The notes under the pieces: generated by a model | Seen by the model: the letters and a program-made list of their open reading frames with translations, nothing else | The model's database searches: none | What the model was told of the DNA's origin: nothing | Origin: Halopseudomonas yangmingensis | GTDB taxonomy: Bacteria > Pseudomonadota > Gammaproteobacteria > Pseudomonadales > Pseudomonadaceae | Reading direction: 5' to 3' | Assembly: GCF_900114825.1 (NCBI RefSeq) | Contig: NZ_FOUI01000004.1 | Location: forward strand, 124,001 to 188,000 | Length of the DNA stretch: 64,000 bases | Made by a program: the position numbers and the translations under genes | Shown here: in pieces, positions 21,087 through 32,759 of the stretch | How the letters are laid out: each line of letters opens with the position of its first letter | Position numbering within the stretch: the first letter of the stretch is position 1

Positions 21087-21581
21087 TTACTCGACCAGTT
21101 CGGCGCGCTCGATGATCACGTCGTCCGCCGGGACGTCCTGGTGGCCGGCGCGCATGGTGGTTTTCACGCCCTTGATCTTCTCGACCACGTCCATGCCGTC
21201 AGTGACCTGACCGAATACCGCGTAACCCCAGCCCTGCACGGTCGGTGCACTGTGGTTGAGGAAGTCATTGTCGGCGACGTTGATAAAGAACTGCGCGCTG
21301 GCCGAATGCGGCTCCATGGTACGAGCCATGGCGATGGTGCCGACCTTGTTCGACAGGCCGTTGTTGGCCTCGTTCTCGATCGAATCACGGGTGCTCTTCT
21401 GCTGCATGCCCGGCTCGAAACCGCCGCCCTGGATCATGAAGTTGCTGATCACCCGGTGGAAGATGGTGTTGTCGTAGTGGCCGTCACGGACGTACTGCTT
21501 GAAGTTCTCGACCGTCTTGGGCGCCTTGTCGGCGAACAGTTCCAGGGTAATGACGCCGAAGTTGGTGTGCAGCTTGACCAT
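21087..21581 (-). CDS. ppiB: Peptidyl-prolyl cis-trans isomerase B (cytoplasmic cyclophilin)
   Basis: 164 residues, a single cyclophilin domain starting [16 protein letters not shown]. Active-site elements are the Arg in [14 protein letters not shown], the FFIN block and the [15 protein letters not shown] block. No signal peptide is present, so it is the cytoplasmic form. The ATG at 21581 with GAGGA upstream matches the family start; a longer frame to 21737 adds unrelated residues. First gene of ppiB-lpxH, divergent from glnS. Confidence 0.95.
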   Translation of the reverse strand: MVKLHTNFGVITLELFADKAPKTVENFKQYVRDGHYDNTIFHRVISNFMIQGGGFEPGMQQKSTRDSIENEANNGLSNKVGTIAMARTMEPHSASAQFFINVADNDFLNHSAPTVQGWGYAVFGQVTDGMDVVEKIKGVKTTMRAGHQDVPADDVIIERAELVE

Positions 21582-21636
21582 GTGGGGGTGTCCTCGATTG
21601 CTTCGCGAATAAATCGTCAGAGAGCCGCCGGGTGCA

Positions 21637-21665
21637 TTCAGACCCCCGGCGGATTGCGCTATGAT
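21637..21665 (+). promoter_or_regulatory. Candidate glnS promoter with overlapping inverted repeat
   Basis: TTCAGA (21637-21642) and TATGAT (21660-21665) are 17 bp apart and oriented toward glnS. An inverted repeat CCGCCGGG (21625-21632) / CCCGGCGG (21645-21652) straddles the -35 element and could be an operator or an mRNA hairpin of the divergent ppiB leader. No matching regulator is known to me. Confidence 0.4.
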
Positions 21666-21742
21666 AAGCGCTTTTGGCCGCACTGGCCTAGACACAATCG
21701 GCGCGCCGCCCGTGCCCGCCCCTGTACAGAGTCGCATGCCCC

Positions 21743-23409
<1,667 letters not shown>

Positions 23410-23410
<1 letters not shown>

Positions 23411-24795
23411 TGGCACTGTCGATCTACAACACCCTGAGCAAGCAGAAGGCGCCGTTGCAGCCGCTGGAAGACAACCATGTGCGCATGTACGTGTGCGGCA
23501 TGACCGTCTACGACTTCTGCCACATCGGCCATGCGCGGGTGATGGTGGCCTTCGACGTGGTGGCGCGCTGGCTGCGCCACAGTGGCTACCGGCTGACCTA
23601 TATCCGCAATATCACCGACATTGACGACAAGATCATCAAGCGCGCCAACGAGAATGGCGAGAGCTTCCAGGCGCTGACCGGGCGCATGATCGACGCCATG
23701 CACGAGGACGAGCGCCGGTTGGCGGTACTGCCGCCGGATCAGGAACCGCGCGCCAGCGAGCATATCGCCGGCATGCACGCAATGATCCAGACGCTGATCG
23801 ACAAGGGCTACGCCTACGCACCGGGCAACGGTGACGTGTATTACCGGGTCGGCAAGTTCGAGGGCTACGGCAAGCTGTCGCGGCGCAGGATCGAAGACCT
23901 GAAGATTGGCGCACGCATCGAGGTCGACGAGGCCAAGGAAGACCCGCTGGACTTCGTCCTGTGGAAGGGCGTGAAGCCCGGCGAGCCGAGCTGGGCCTCA
24001 CCCTGGGGTGACGGTCGTCCCGGCTGGCATATCGAATGCTCGGTGATGTCCACCTGCTGCCTCGGCGACACCTTTGATATCCACGGCGGCGGCCCGGATC
24101 TGGTGTTCCCGCACCATGAAAACGAGATCGCCCAGAGCGAGGCGGCCACCGGCAAGCCCTACGCCATGGCCTGGATGCACGCCGGCGCGGTGCGCGTGGA
24201 TGGCGAGAAAATGTCCAAGAGCCTGGGCAACTTCTTCACCATTCGCGAGGTGCTGGAGAAGTATCACCCGGAGGTGGTGCGCTACCTGCTGGTGTCCAGT
24301 CACTACCGCAGCGCGATCAACTATTCCGAGGACAACCTCAAGGAATCCAAGGCAGCGCTGGAGCGTTTTTACAACGCACTCAAAGGGTTGCCGGAGGTTG
24401 CTGCAGCCGGCGGTGAGGAGTTTGTTGCGCGTTTTGGCGCGGCGATGGACGACGACTTCAATACCCCGGAAGCCTGCGCAGTGCTGTTCGACATGGCCCG
24501 CGAGGTCAACCGGCTGAAGGACAGCGACATCCAGGCAGCGGCTGCCCTGGCGGCGCGCCTGCGCGAGCTGGCCGGGCTGCTCGGCGTGCTGCAACTGGAT
24601 GCCGAGGCGTTTTTGCAGGCCGGCGCCGCCGGCAAGGTCGATGCCGCTGAAGTCGAGGCGCTGATTCAGGCGCGCCTGCAGGCCCGTGCCGAGAAGAACT
24701 GGGGCGAATCCGACCGCATCCGCGACCAGCTGACCGCCATGGGCGTGGTGCTGGAGGATGGCAAGGGTGGCACCAGCTGGCGGCTGGCCGACTGA
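23410..24795 (+). CDS. cysS: Cysteinyl-tRNA synthetase
   Basis: 461 residues. Seen are [22 protein letters not shown] with the first zinc Cys and the HIGH motif, the zinc ligands in WHIECSVMS and HHENE, and [12 protein letters not shown]. It charges tRNA-Cys. Joined to glnS by a 1-bp overlap. In the Pseudomonas order I know folD follows cysS; here an SDR gene does, so the neighbourhood differs. Confidence 0.98.
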
Positions 24796-24796
24796 C

Positions 24797-25582
24797 ATGC
24801 CACATTCGATCTCCGATGTGCGCGGCCGGGTCGCGCTGATAACCGGGGCCGGCAGCGCCGAGGGTATCGGCTTTGCCACCGCGCGCCTGCTGTATCTGGC
24901 CGGCGCCAGCGTGGTGCTGACCTCGACCACCAACCGCATCTTCGAGCGCCAGCGCGAGCTGGACCCCGAGGGCGTGCGGTGCATGGCGCACGTCGCCGAC
25001 CTGACCCACCCGGAGCAGGTCGCCGAGCTGGTTGAGGCGGTAATCCAGCGCTATGGTCGCATCGACATACTGGTGAACAACGCCGGCATGAGCCAGACCG
25101 GCCAGGAAACCCCGCCGGCGCAGTTGTTCCACCAGATTCCCTTTGCCCAGTGGCAGCGCGATATCGACCTCAACCTGAATACCTGCGTGCACGTCAGCCA
25201 GGCGGTGTTGCCACATATGCTGGCTGCCGGCTTCGGGCGGGTGGTGAATATCGCCTCGGTCACCGGGCCGCTGGTGACCTTCCCCGGCACCGCCGCCTAC
25301 AGCGCCGCGAAATCGGCGATGGTCGGCCTGACCCGGGCGATTGCCCATGAGGTGGCCGGGCAGGGGATTACCGTAAACGCCGTAGCCCCCGGCTGGATTG
25401 CCACCCGCTCCAGCGCCCCGGAGGAACTGGAAGCCGCCCGCCAGACCCCGGTCGGCCGCCCCGGCACCCCCGAGGAAATCGCCCGCGTCGCGCTGTTCCT
25501 CGCCAGCCCCGGCTGCAGCTACCTGACCGGCCAGATGCTGGTCGCCGACGGCGGCAACAGCCTGCAGGAAATCAAGGGCTGA
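24797..25582 (+). CDS. Short-chain dehydrogenase/reductase
   Basis: 261 residues, classical SDR. The cofactor motif TGAGSAEGIGFATA carries a two-residue insert relative to TGxxxGIG. NNAG, the catalytic Ser in NIASVTG, and YSAAK with Tyr and Lys are all present. The C-terminus TGQMLVADGGNSLQEIKG is typical. Substrate unknown; it resembles FabG-like reductases but is not in a fatty acid operon. The start at 24797 is one base after the cysS stop, so it is probably cotranscribed with it. Codon use looks like its neighbours. Confidence 0.85.
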   Translation: MPHSISDVRGRVALITGAGSAEGIGFATARLLYLAGASVVLTSTTNRIFERQRELDPEGVRCMAHVADLTHPEQVAELVEAVIQRYGRIDILVNNAGMSQTGQETPPAQLFHQIPFAQWQRDIDLNLNTCVHVSQAVLPHMLAAGFGRVVNIASVTGPLVTFPGTAAYSAAKSAMVGLTRAIAHEVAGQGITVNAVAPGWIATRSSAPEELEAARQTPVGRPGTPEEIARVALFLASPGCSYLTGQMLVADGGNSLQEIKG

Positions 25583-25666
25583 CCGGTCCGCTTTAACCAG
25601 CGCCACAACTGTTCTAGGATGCACGGGCTACCAATAATAAATGCCATCAGGCAAACGAGGCCCGTC

Positions 25667-26494
25667 ATGCAGTCGCTCACCCCGGACAACCTCGACATCC
25701 GCCCGCGCCGGCTGGATGTCGCCACACCCGACCCGCTGCCGCGCTGGTGGCTGGGCAATGACCCGTTTCGCAGCCACTTCTTCAACGCCATGTCGGTGCT
25801 GTTCCCGGATGGCGAGCAGTTCTTTATCGACTCGGTGCGCCACTACCGCGAGCAAGTCAAGGATCCCGAACTGCAGCAGCAGATCCGTGGCTTTATCGGT
25901 CAGGAAGCCCACCACAGTCGCGAACATATCGACTACAACAACCGGCTGCGCGACCTCGGCTATGACATCGATGCGCTGGAACGCCCGGTAAAACAGCGCA
26001 TCCGCTTCGTTAACAAAAAATTCCCGCCCGAGCGCCGGCTGGCGGCTACCGTGGCGATGGAGCATTTCACCGCGATCATGGCCGATGCCGTGCTGCGTGA
26101 CCCGCAGTGGCTGGCCGATGCCACCCCGGAAATGCGCCGCCTGTGGCGCTGGCATGCGCTGGAGGAAACCGAGCACAAGGCGGTGGCCTTTGATGTATTC
26201 ATGCAGGTGTGTGGCGACCGCAAGATGCTGCGCAAGGCCATGCGCCTGTCCACCTGGTTCTTCCTCAAGGACGTCACCCGCGGCACCCTGCACATGCTGC
26301 GCCGCGACGGTCAGCTGAGTTTTGCGGTGTGGTGGGGTGGCATGCGCTGGCTGTGGGGACGGGGCGGCTTCTTTCGCCAGTTGTTCGGCGCTTATCGCGA
26401 CTTTTTCCGCGAGGATTTCCACCCATGGCAGCACGACAACCGCGTGCTGATGCAGCAGGTGGCCGACGAATACAGCACCACGCTGGTGCGTTGA
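25667..26494 (+). CDS. Predicted metal-dependent hydrolase (PF10118 family)
   Basis: 275 residues, mostly helical. Conserved metal-ligand-like motifs are IGQEAHHSREHIDYN, AMEHFTAIMADAVL and HALEETEHKAVAFDVF, a ferritin-like arrangement of Glu and His pairs. I assign it to the PF10118 family, whose function is not settled. ATG at 25667 has ACGAGG eight bases upstream and is preferred over 25619. It stands 85 bp after the SDR gene. Confidence 0.8.
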   Translation: MQSLTPDNLDIRPRRLDVATPDPLPRWWLGNDPFRSHFFNAMSVLFPDGEQFFIDSVRHYREQVKDPELQQQIRGFIGQEAHHSREHIDYNNRLRDLGYDIDALERPVKQRIRFVNKKFPPERRLAATVAMEHFTAIMADAVLRDPQWLADATPEMRRLWRWHALEETEHKAVAFDVFMQVCGDRKMLRKAMRLSTWFFLKDVTRGTLHMLRRDGQLSFAVWWGGMRWLWGRGGFFRQLFGAYRDFFREDFHPWQHDNRVLMQQVADEYSTTLVR

Positions 26495-26586
26495 GGGCAT
26501 TGACCAGCCTTTGACGCCGTTTCGCCGACTGCCATGCCTGGGCTATGCTTGTGCTCACAACAACAAGCACGCTGCGAGGCATGTCC

Positions 26587-27714
26587 ATGGCTGTCCACCT
26601 GTTCGTCCCCCGCGAGACCCGGCTGCACGAGAAACGTGTGGCGCTGGTGCCCGCCGTCGTCGCCAAGCTGGAGAAGCTCGGCATCCACTGTACCCTGCAA
26701 CCCGGCGCCGGCGAGCATGCGCGCATTCCCGACAGCCTGTACCAGCAGGCCGGGGTGCAGATCGGCCTGGCCGACTCGGAACGGACCCGGCTGTTCTTCC
26801 GCGTACAGCCGCCGAGCCTGGAAGACATCGAACAGATCCCCGCCGGCAGCGTGCTCTGCTGCTTTGTCTATGCCCATCGCGAACCGGCCATTGTGCGCGC
26901 CCTGCGTGACCGGCAGATCACCTGTCTGGCGATGGAGCTGGTACCACGCATCACCCGTGCCCAGGCGATGGATGCACTGTCGTCGCAGGCCGCGCTGGCC
27001 GGTTACTACGCAGCGCTGTTGGCCGCCACCAGCCTCAACCGCATCCTGCCGATGATGACCACGGCGGTCGGCTCGCTGCGCCCGGCACGCATTCTGGTGA
27101 TGGGCGCCGGGGTGGCCGGCTTGCAGGCACTGGCCACCGCCCGCCGGCTCGGCGCCATGACCGAGGGCTACGACGTGCGCCCGGAGGTGAAGGAGCAGGT
27201 GGAATCGGTTGGCGCCAAATTTGTCGATACCGGCGTCAGCGCCAGTGGTCTGGGTGGCTACGCCCGCGAACTGACCGCCGAGGAGCAGGCGCGGGTGGCC
27301 GAGGTGCTGACCCGGCATATCCAGCAGGCCGATGCGGTGATCACCACCGCCGCGATTCCCGGCCGGCCCAGCCCGAAAATCATCAGCGAAGCACAGATCA
27401 TGGGCATGAAGGCCGGCGCGGTGATTATCGACCTGGCCGCCGAGGGCGGCGGTAACACCCCGCTGACCCAGCCCGGCGACACCGTGGAAGTCGGCCCGGC
27501 GACCATAGTGGCGCCGCTGAACATTCCCAGTCACCTGGCCGAACACGCCTCGGAACTCTATGCGCGCAACCTGCTGGCGCTGGCGCCGTTGCTGGTCCGG
27601 GACGGCGAACTGGCACCGGACTGGGAGGATGAAATCCTCGCCGGCGCACTGCTGACCCATGAAGGTCGGATCATCAACGACACGGCACGCAAGGCCGTGG
27701 AAACGGGGGAATAA
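26587..27714 (+). CDS. pntAA: NAD(P) transhydrogenase subunit alpha, part 1
   Basis: 375 residues, domain I of the proton-translocating transhydrogenase that binds NAD(H). Seen are LFVPRETRLHEKRVALVP, the Rossmann glycine motif VMGAGVAGLQALATARRLGA, GYDVRPEVKEQVESVGAKF and the mobile-loop region. The ATG at 26587 is favoured because GAGG is seven bases upstream; ATG 26581 is too close to it. The alpha chain is split in two genes here, as in many alpha- and gammaproteobacteria, so this soluble part ends without membrane helices. Confidence 0.95.
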   Translation: MAVHLFVPRETRLHEKRVALVPAVVAKLEKLGIHCTLQPGAGEHARIPDSLYQQAGVQIGLADSERTRLFFRVQPPSLEDIEQIPAGSVLCCFVYAHREPAIVRALRDRQITCLAMELVPRITRAQAMDALSSQAALAGYYAALLAATSLNRILPMMTTAVGSLRPARILVMGAGVAGLQALATARRLGAMTEGYDVRPEVKEQVESVGAKFVDTGVSASGLGGYARELTAEEQARVAEVLTRHIQQADAVITTAAIPGRPSPKIISEAQIMGMKAGAVIIDLAAEGGGNTPLTQPGDTVEVGPATIVAPLNIPSHLAEHASELYARNLLALAPLLVRDGELAPDWEDEILAGALLTHEGRIINDTARKAVETGE

Positions 27715-27717
27715 GCC

Positions 27718-28035
27718 ATGGAACCGACAACCGTAATCACCGGCTTCGTTGCCCTGTACATCTTCATGCTGGCGGCCTTTACCGGGTATGAAATCATCGC
27801 CCGGGTACCGGCGATCCTGCACACCCCGCTGATGTCCGGCTCCAACTTTATCCACGGCATCGTGGTGGTCGGCGCCATGTGGGCACTGCTGAATGCCGGC
27901 TCGCCGCTGGAACAGGTGATCGGCTTCTTTGGCGTACTGCTCGGCGCCGGCAACGCCGCCGGCGGCTATGTGGTGACCGAACGCATGCTGGAGATGTTCA
28001 AGCCCAGCAAGCAAAAATCGGCGGACAAGGAGTAA
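27718..28035 (+). CDS. pntAB: NAD(P) transhydrogenase subunit alpha, part 2 (membrane)
   Basis: 105 residues with about three membrane helices, starting with a short helix (residues 5-24) followed by the conserved GYEIIARVPAILHTPLMSGSNFIHGIVVVGAM block. It forms the domain II membrane segment contributed by the alpha chain. Three-base gaps to pntAA and pntB show one operon. Confidence 0.95.
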   Translation: MEPTTVITGFVALYIFMLAAFTGYEIIARVPAILHTPLMSGSNFIHGIVVVGAMWALLNAGSPLEQVIGFFGVLLGAGNAAGGYVVTERMLEMFKPSKQKSADKE

Positions 28036-28038
28036 GCC

Positions 28039-29463
28039 ATGGATACCCAGTTCATCATCGACGCGGCCTACTTTATTGCCGCACTGCTGTTTATCTACGG
28101 CCTCAAGCGCATGTCCAGCCCGGTCACCGCCCGTTCCGGCATTCTGGTTGCCGGCTGGGGCATGGCGCTTGCGGTCGTGGTGGCCTTCCTCTACGGCTTT
28201 GACGTCAACGAGCGCGCACAACCCTACCTGACCATGAACATCATCCTGGTGCTGGTTGCCCTTGGGGTCGGGGTCGGCTGGGCCTGGTACAGCGGCAAAA
28301 AGGTCGCGATGACCGACATGCCGCAGATGGTCGCCCTGTACAACGGCATGGGTGGCGGTGCCGCCGCCGCGATTGCCGCCATCGAACTCTACTCCGGCAA
28401 TGCCCAGTCGCACGGACTGGTGGTCAGTGTGCTGGCAGTCCTTGGCGGGCTGATTGGCGCGGTGGCGCTGTCCGGTTCGCTGGTGGCCTGGGCCAAGCTG
28501 GATGGCCGGCTGAATCGCACCCTGCGTCTGCCGATGCAGCAACTGATCAACGCCGTGCTGTTCTTCGGCACCCTGGCCACCGGTGCGGCGATCATCAGCG
28601 CAGCGGTCGGCGGTGCGGCCACACCGATGCTGCTGATCACCGTGTTCTTCCTGTTGTCGCTGGCGCTGGGGGTGATGATGACCACCCCGATTGGCGGCGC
28701 CGACATGCCAGTGGTGATCTCGCTGTATAACGCCTTCACCGGTCTGGCAGTGGCCTTTGAAGGCTTTGTGCTGCAGAACCCGGCGATGATTATCGCCGGC
28801 ACCGTGGTCGGCTCCGCCGGCACTCTGCTGACGCTGATGATGGCCAAGGCGATGAACCGCTCGGTAGCCAACGTGCTGTTCAGCCAGTTCGGCGACAGCA
28901 GCGACGGTGGCGAGGAGGGCATCGAAGGCAGCATGAAGGCCATCGACCCCAGCGATGCGGCCATCTCGATGTTCTACGCCAGCCGGGTGATTATCGTACC
29001 GGGTTACGGCCTGGCGGTGGCCCAGGCCCAGCACAAGCTGTATGAGTTTGTGAAGCTGCTGCAGAAGCAGGGCGTGGACGTGCGCTTTGCCATTCACCCG
29101 GTAGCCGGCCGCATGCCCGGACACATGAACGTGCTGCTGGCCGAGGCGGGCGTACCCTACGACATTATCTTCGACCTGGAAGACATCAACGAAGAGTTCG
29201 CCCAGACCGACGTGGCCATCGTCATCGGCGCCAACGACGTGGTCAACCCGGCCGCCCGCCACCGCAAGTCCAGCCCGATCTACGGCATGCCGATCCTCAA
29301 CGTTGACCAGGCGCAGCAGGCCTACGTGGTCAAGCGCGGCCAGGGCAAGGGCTACTCCGGGGTGGAAAACGAACTGTTCTTCCTCGACAACACCTCAATG
29401 GTCTACGGTGATGCGCAGAAAGTCATGGTGCAGATGATCGAAGCGGTCAAGTCACTGGGCTAG
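28039..29463 (+). CDS. pntB: NAD(P) transhydrogenase subunit beta
   Basis: 474 residues. The N-terminal two thirds is domain II with about eight or nine membrane helices. The C-terminal domain III binds NADP(H), with VIIVPGYGLAVAQAQHKLYEFVKLL, HPVAGRMPGHMNVLLAEAGVPYD, VAIVIGANDVVNPAA and KRGQGKGYSGVENELFF. With PntAA and PntAB it couples proton re-entry to NADPH formation. The antisense strand of this operon carries a very long spurious open frame. Confidence 0.96.
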   Translation: MDTQFIIDAAYFIAALLFIYGLKRMSSPVTARSGILVAGWGMALAVVVAFLYGFDVNERAQPYLTMNIILVLVALGVGVGWAWYSGKKVAMTDMPQMVALYNGMGGGAAAAIAAIELYSGNAQSHGLVVSVLAVLGGLIGAVALSGSLVAWAKLDGRLNRTLRLPMQQLINAVLFFGTLATGAAIISAAVGGAATPMLLITVFFLLSLALGVMMTTPIGGADMPVVISLYNAFTGLAVAFEGFVLQNPAMIIAGTVVGSAGTLLTLMMAKAMNRSVANVLFSQFGDSSDGGEEGIEGSMKAIDPSDAAISMFYASRVIIVPGYGLAVAQAQHKLYEFVKLLQKQGVDVRFAIHPVAGRMPGHMNVLLAEAGVPYDIIFDLEDINEEFAQTDVAIVIGANDVVNPAARHRKSSPIYGMPILNVDQAQQAYVVKRGQGKGYSGVENELFFLDNTSMVYGDAQKVMVQMIEAVKSLG

Positions 29464-29476
29464 GGCAGGGCAGGGC

Positions 29477-29497
29477 GGGGCTGGCCCAGCCAGCCCC
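29477..29497 (+). terminator. Hairpin downstream of pntB
   Basis: GGGGCTGG (29477-29484) and CCAGCCCC (29490-29497) form an 8-bp GC stem with a five-base loop, 13 bases after the pntB stop. No T-run follows, so it may stop transcription inefficiently or stabilise the 3' end. Confidence 0.5.
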
Positions 29498-29610
29498 GAT
29501 AAGTGGCAACAGCCTGTTCCACCACACCACCAGCTATCCCGTCCGCTGGTGCTGACAACGAAAATTCCGGATATTTTAAAACGCCGGTAATCAGTGGCTG
29601 GTCGTGTGGA

Positions 29611-29655
29611 TTGCATTGTTATTCTGGTCGGACCAGAATGTACCAATTATTGGTA
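29611..29655 (+). promoter_or_regulatory. parDE promoter with two palindromic operator sites
   Basis: A candidate -35 TTGCAT (29611-29616) and -10 CAGAAT (29634-29639) have 17-bp spacing. Two palindromes overlap and follow the -10: one of 9-bp arms around a central G (29621-29639) and one of 7-bp arms around a central T (29641-29655). This is the expected layout for autorepression by a ribbon-helix-helix antitoxin. Confidence 0.7.
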
Positions 29656-29671
29656 TTGGCGAGGTGGCATC

Positions 29672-29911
29672 ATGCAAAAAAACACCAGCATCACACTAGG
29701 TCAGCATTTTGATGCGTTCATTGCAGAACAGCTCAAAAATGGCCGATACAGCTCAACCAGCGAAGTTGTTCGTGCTGGATTGCGCCTGCTTGAGGAGTCC
29801 GAAACCCGCCTGACGACGCTCCGCAAACTGCTCAAGGAAGGCGAGGACAGTGGTTTTGAAGACTACGCCTATGATTCATTTATTCGCGAACTGGACAATG
29901 AACAGCGCTGA
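29672..29911 (+). CDS. parD: ParD-family antitoxin
   Basis: 79 residues. The N-terminal ribbon-helix-helix DNA-binding domain reads NTSITLGQHFDAFIAEQLKNG followed by RYSSTSEVVRAGLRLLEESE. The C-terminal acidic tail (about residues 50-79) is the part that wraps and neutralises the toxin. The ATG at 29672 has GAGGTGG upstream; the frame extends further but through the operator palindromes. It overlaps parE by one base (TGATG), the usual translational coupling. Confidence 0.93.
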   Translation: MQKNTSITLGQHFDAFIAEQLKNGRYSSTSEVVRAGLRLLEESETRLTTLRKLLKEGEDSGFEDYAYDSFIRELDNEQR

Positions 29912-30207
29912 TGCCGAACTTCAAGCTTTCCAGGAAGGCCAAAGCCGACCTCAGGTCAATTGCGCTGTACACCGAGCGTAGATGGGGCAGGGAGCAACGA
30001 AACCACTACATCCTTCAGTTCGACCAGTGCTTCCACCTGTTGGGTGAAAATCCGAATCTGGGGCAATCTTGCGAGGATCTCAGCCCAGGCTACCGACAGT
30101 ATCCACAAGCAAGCCATCACATCTTATACAGGGTAGCTAGCGACGGTGTCGTTGAAGTTATCCGCATCCTCCACCAACGTATGTTGCCAGAAGCGCATTT
30201 GCTGTAA
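29911..30207 (+). CDS. parE: ParE-family toxin
   Basis: 98 residues of the RelE/ParE fold: KLSRKAKADLRSIALYTERRWGREQRNHYI at the N-terminus and YRQYPQASHHILYRVASDGVVEVIRILHQRM at the C-terminus. The latter is ParE-like (RILHxRM) and lacks the catalytic residues of RelE ribonucleases. ParE toxins poison DNA gyrase. Intact and paired with parD, so the module is probably functional and may help keep this accessory region. Confidence 0.92.
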   Translation: MPNFKLSRKAKADLRSIALYTERRWGREQRNHYILQFDQCFHLLGENPNLGQSCEDLSPGYRQYPQASHHILYRVASDGVVEVIRILHQRMLPEAHLL

Positions 30208-30264
30208 GAGCTCGCTGATCAGTTCAGAATTGGCCAGCACCAGCGTCAATAATTCCCGCCAGCT

Positions 30265-30499
30265 TCAATACACCTTGACGATGACAGCCAGGCTGCCCTG
30301 CTGTTCCAGTTCAATAACCAGCGTTTCCCCGGCCTGCTTGTCCACCAGATAGGTTTCAGGCGTGTGAACAAAACGCCGGTGGTAGGAAGTACCAGGACTG
30401 GATACCACCACACCATGTTCATCCTTGCACCAGATCACCAAGGCCCCGACCTTGTCCAGCTGCACCCTGTAAGGGCCACTGCACTGGCCTGCCCGAGAG
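30265..30499 (-). pseudogene. 3' part of a lipoprotein gene split by the IS3 element
   Basis: This is the downstream part of a minus-strand gene whose 5' part is at 31735-31919. When the insertion sequence and one GAG copy are removed, the two parts join in frame to give 138 residues. This part encodes GPYRVQLDKVGALVIWCKDE and ends in ELEQQGSLAVIVKVY. I do not recognise the family. An apparent ATG just inside the insertion sequence could start a short chimeric frame, but it would lack the signal peptide. Confidence 0.85.
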
Positions 30500-30563
30500 T
30501 GTAGTGGTCTAATGAAACCGGACACCCACTTAGGCGACAATGCTCGCCATTGAGAGGTGTTCG

Positions 30564-31726
<1,163 letters not shown>

Positions 31727-31734
31727 CCACTACA

Positions 31735-31919
31735 GAGGGCGTTTTATGGTGCAGGGTGAATCTGTCGCCATGCGCCTTCAACTGCCTGGCCGCCCCTTCA
31801 AGGTCATAGGCAAGCCGGGTTGCGGCATCGGTAAAGGCATCACAACCGGAAAGCAACAGCATGGCCGCCAGGGCGATGCTGCGTGAGAGGTGAGTGAAGC
31901 TGGCAAATCCGGTTGTCAT
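31735..31919 (-). pseudogene. 5' part of the IS-interrupted lipoprotein gene
   Basis: Starts at ATG 31919. The signal peptide SIALAAMLLLSGC has a lipobox LSGC (Cys about residue 26), so the intact product would be a lipid-anchored envelope protein. The mature N-terminus DAFTDAATRLAYDLEGAARQ leads to FTLHHKTP, where the insertion sequence enters. The rest lies at 30265-30499. The gene is no longer able to make its full product. Confidence 0.88.
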
Positions 31920-32034
31920 GGGCACTCCATCCAGTGTTTTGAGATATCGCATCCTGGTGGCTGATCAAATCATAGCTGCCCAGCAGCTGCACCAATCTGA
32001 TTCGATCAGCGATTCCTTAGGGCTGCTCGCCTGG

Positions 32035-32337
32035 TTAGCTGCTCTCAAATATGTATGTCCGAAGCTGCCGCTCCTCGCGCATGACATAAAGAATCAGAAC
32101 CCGCGTCTCATCCACACGATAAAAAATGCGGCATGGTGGTGCCACTACCTCCCTGTATACCGAATCAGGGAGCTCTGGAGGAATTCGTCCGGATTGGGGG
32201 AAGTCTTTCAGGCGGTTGGTTTTGTCGAAAAGCGCTTTTACCAGACGGCGTGCTGCGGCTGGATTATCCAGAGCAATGTATTCTGCGATGGCGTTTAATT
32301 CTTGAAGGGCCGGCTCAGTCCAGATTACTTCAGCCAT
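32035..32337 (-). CDS. RelE/ParE-family toxin
   Basis: 100 residues: WTEPALQELNAIAEYIALDNPAAARRLVKALFD at the N-terminus and SVYREVVAPPCRIFYRVDETRVLILYVMREERQL toward the end, the RelE/ParE toxin pattern. The last segment (YVMREERQLR) resembles the ParE/YoeB-like branch partnered with Phd-type antitoxins. Its start overlaps the antitoxin gene by 13 bp, with the antitoxin first. The molecular target is not clear from sequence. Confidence 0.9.
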   Translation of the reverse strand: MAEVIWTEPALQELNAIAEYIALDNPAAARRLVKALFDKTNRLKDFPQSGRIPPELPDSVYREVVAPPCRIFYRVDETRVLILYVMREERQLRTYIFESS

Positions 32338-32582
32338 TTACTCATTTTCTCCCTGGCCTCATTCTGGCTGTACGTTCTTCCCTCAAGCACAGCCCGCTCT
32401 CCTCGGGATAGCCCCTCAAGCAGCTCAAGTCGACGCTGCATAAATTCGAAATCCTGCACATCAACAAGATATGCGGATGGCTGGCCGTGCTCAGTGATCA
32501 ACACCGGCTCCTTGGACAGATGCAGGTCAGCCAGGATTTTTGTGGCTTGGCGCTTGAGGTTTGTAACAAGCTCAACTTTCAT
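32325..32582 (-). CDS. Phd/YefM-family antitoxin
   Basis: 85 residues: MKVELVTNLKRQATKILADL, then EPVLITEHGQPSAYLVDVQDFEFM, the DNA-binding Phd/YefM fold with its typical HGxPxAYLV signature. The C-terminal tail SQNEAREKMSKWLK is the likely toxin-binding part. AAGGTGAG lies upstream of the ATG and an operator-like palindrome at 32614-32631. Different family from the ParD at 29.7 kb, so cross-neutralisation is unlikely. Confidence 0.9.
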   Translation of the reverse strand: MKVELVTNLKRQATKILADLHLSKEPVLITEHGQPSAYLVDVQDFEFMQRRLELLEGLSRGERAVLEGRTYSQNEAREKMSKWLK

Positions 32583-32613
32583 GGACTCACCTTGATCGAA
32601 ATTGACAGCGACA

Positions 32614-32631
32614 GTGATACTTTAGTGTCAC
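32614..32631. promoter_or_regulatory. Operator-like palindrome of the Phd-type module
   Basis: GTGATACT and AGTGTCAC form 8-bp arms with one mismatch around TT, starting 32 bases upstream of the antitoxin ATG. The position suits autoregulation of the antitoxin-toxin pair. Confidence 0.55.
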
Positions 32632-32759
32632 TTTCTGGTTGGCGCAATCATGGCTAACAGTGACGTCAGCGTGCCCAGCCTGTCATGTAATGATCCGGCG
32701 GGCAGGGGGCTTTCATTTGTAATGAGGATTGCTCGCAGGACAGCTGTTCAGTCTGGGTG

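Noticed and set aside
20117..21115. A plus-strand frame of 332 residues across the repeat island and lpxH
   Set aside because: It starts in palindromic repeats, runs antisense to lpxH and has no domain; repeats simply lack stops in this frame.
26392..29262. A 956-residue open frame on the minus strand opposite pntAA-pntAB-pntB
   Set aside because: It mirrors three well-supported genes; its translation is His/Gly/Gln-rich and low in complexity with no domain, the usual antisense shadow of GC-rich codons.
30265..30540. An intact 91-residue minus-strand gene
   Set aside because: Its first 14 codons lie inside the insertion sequence end; it is the 3' part of the interrupted lipoprotein gene.
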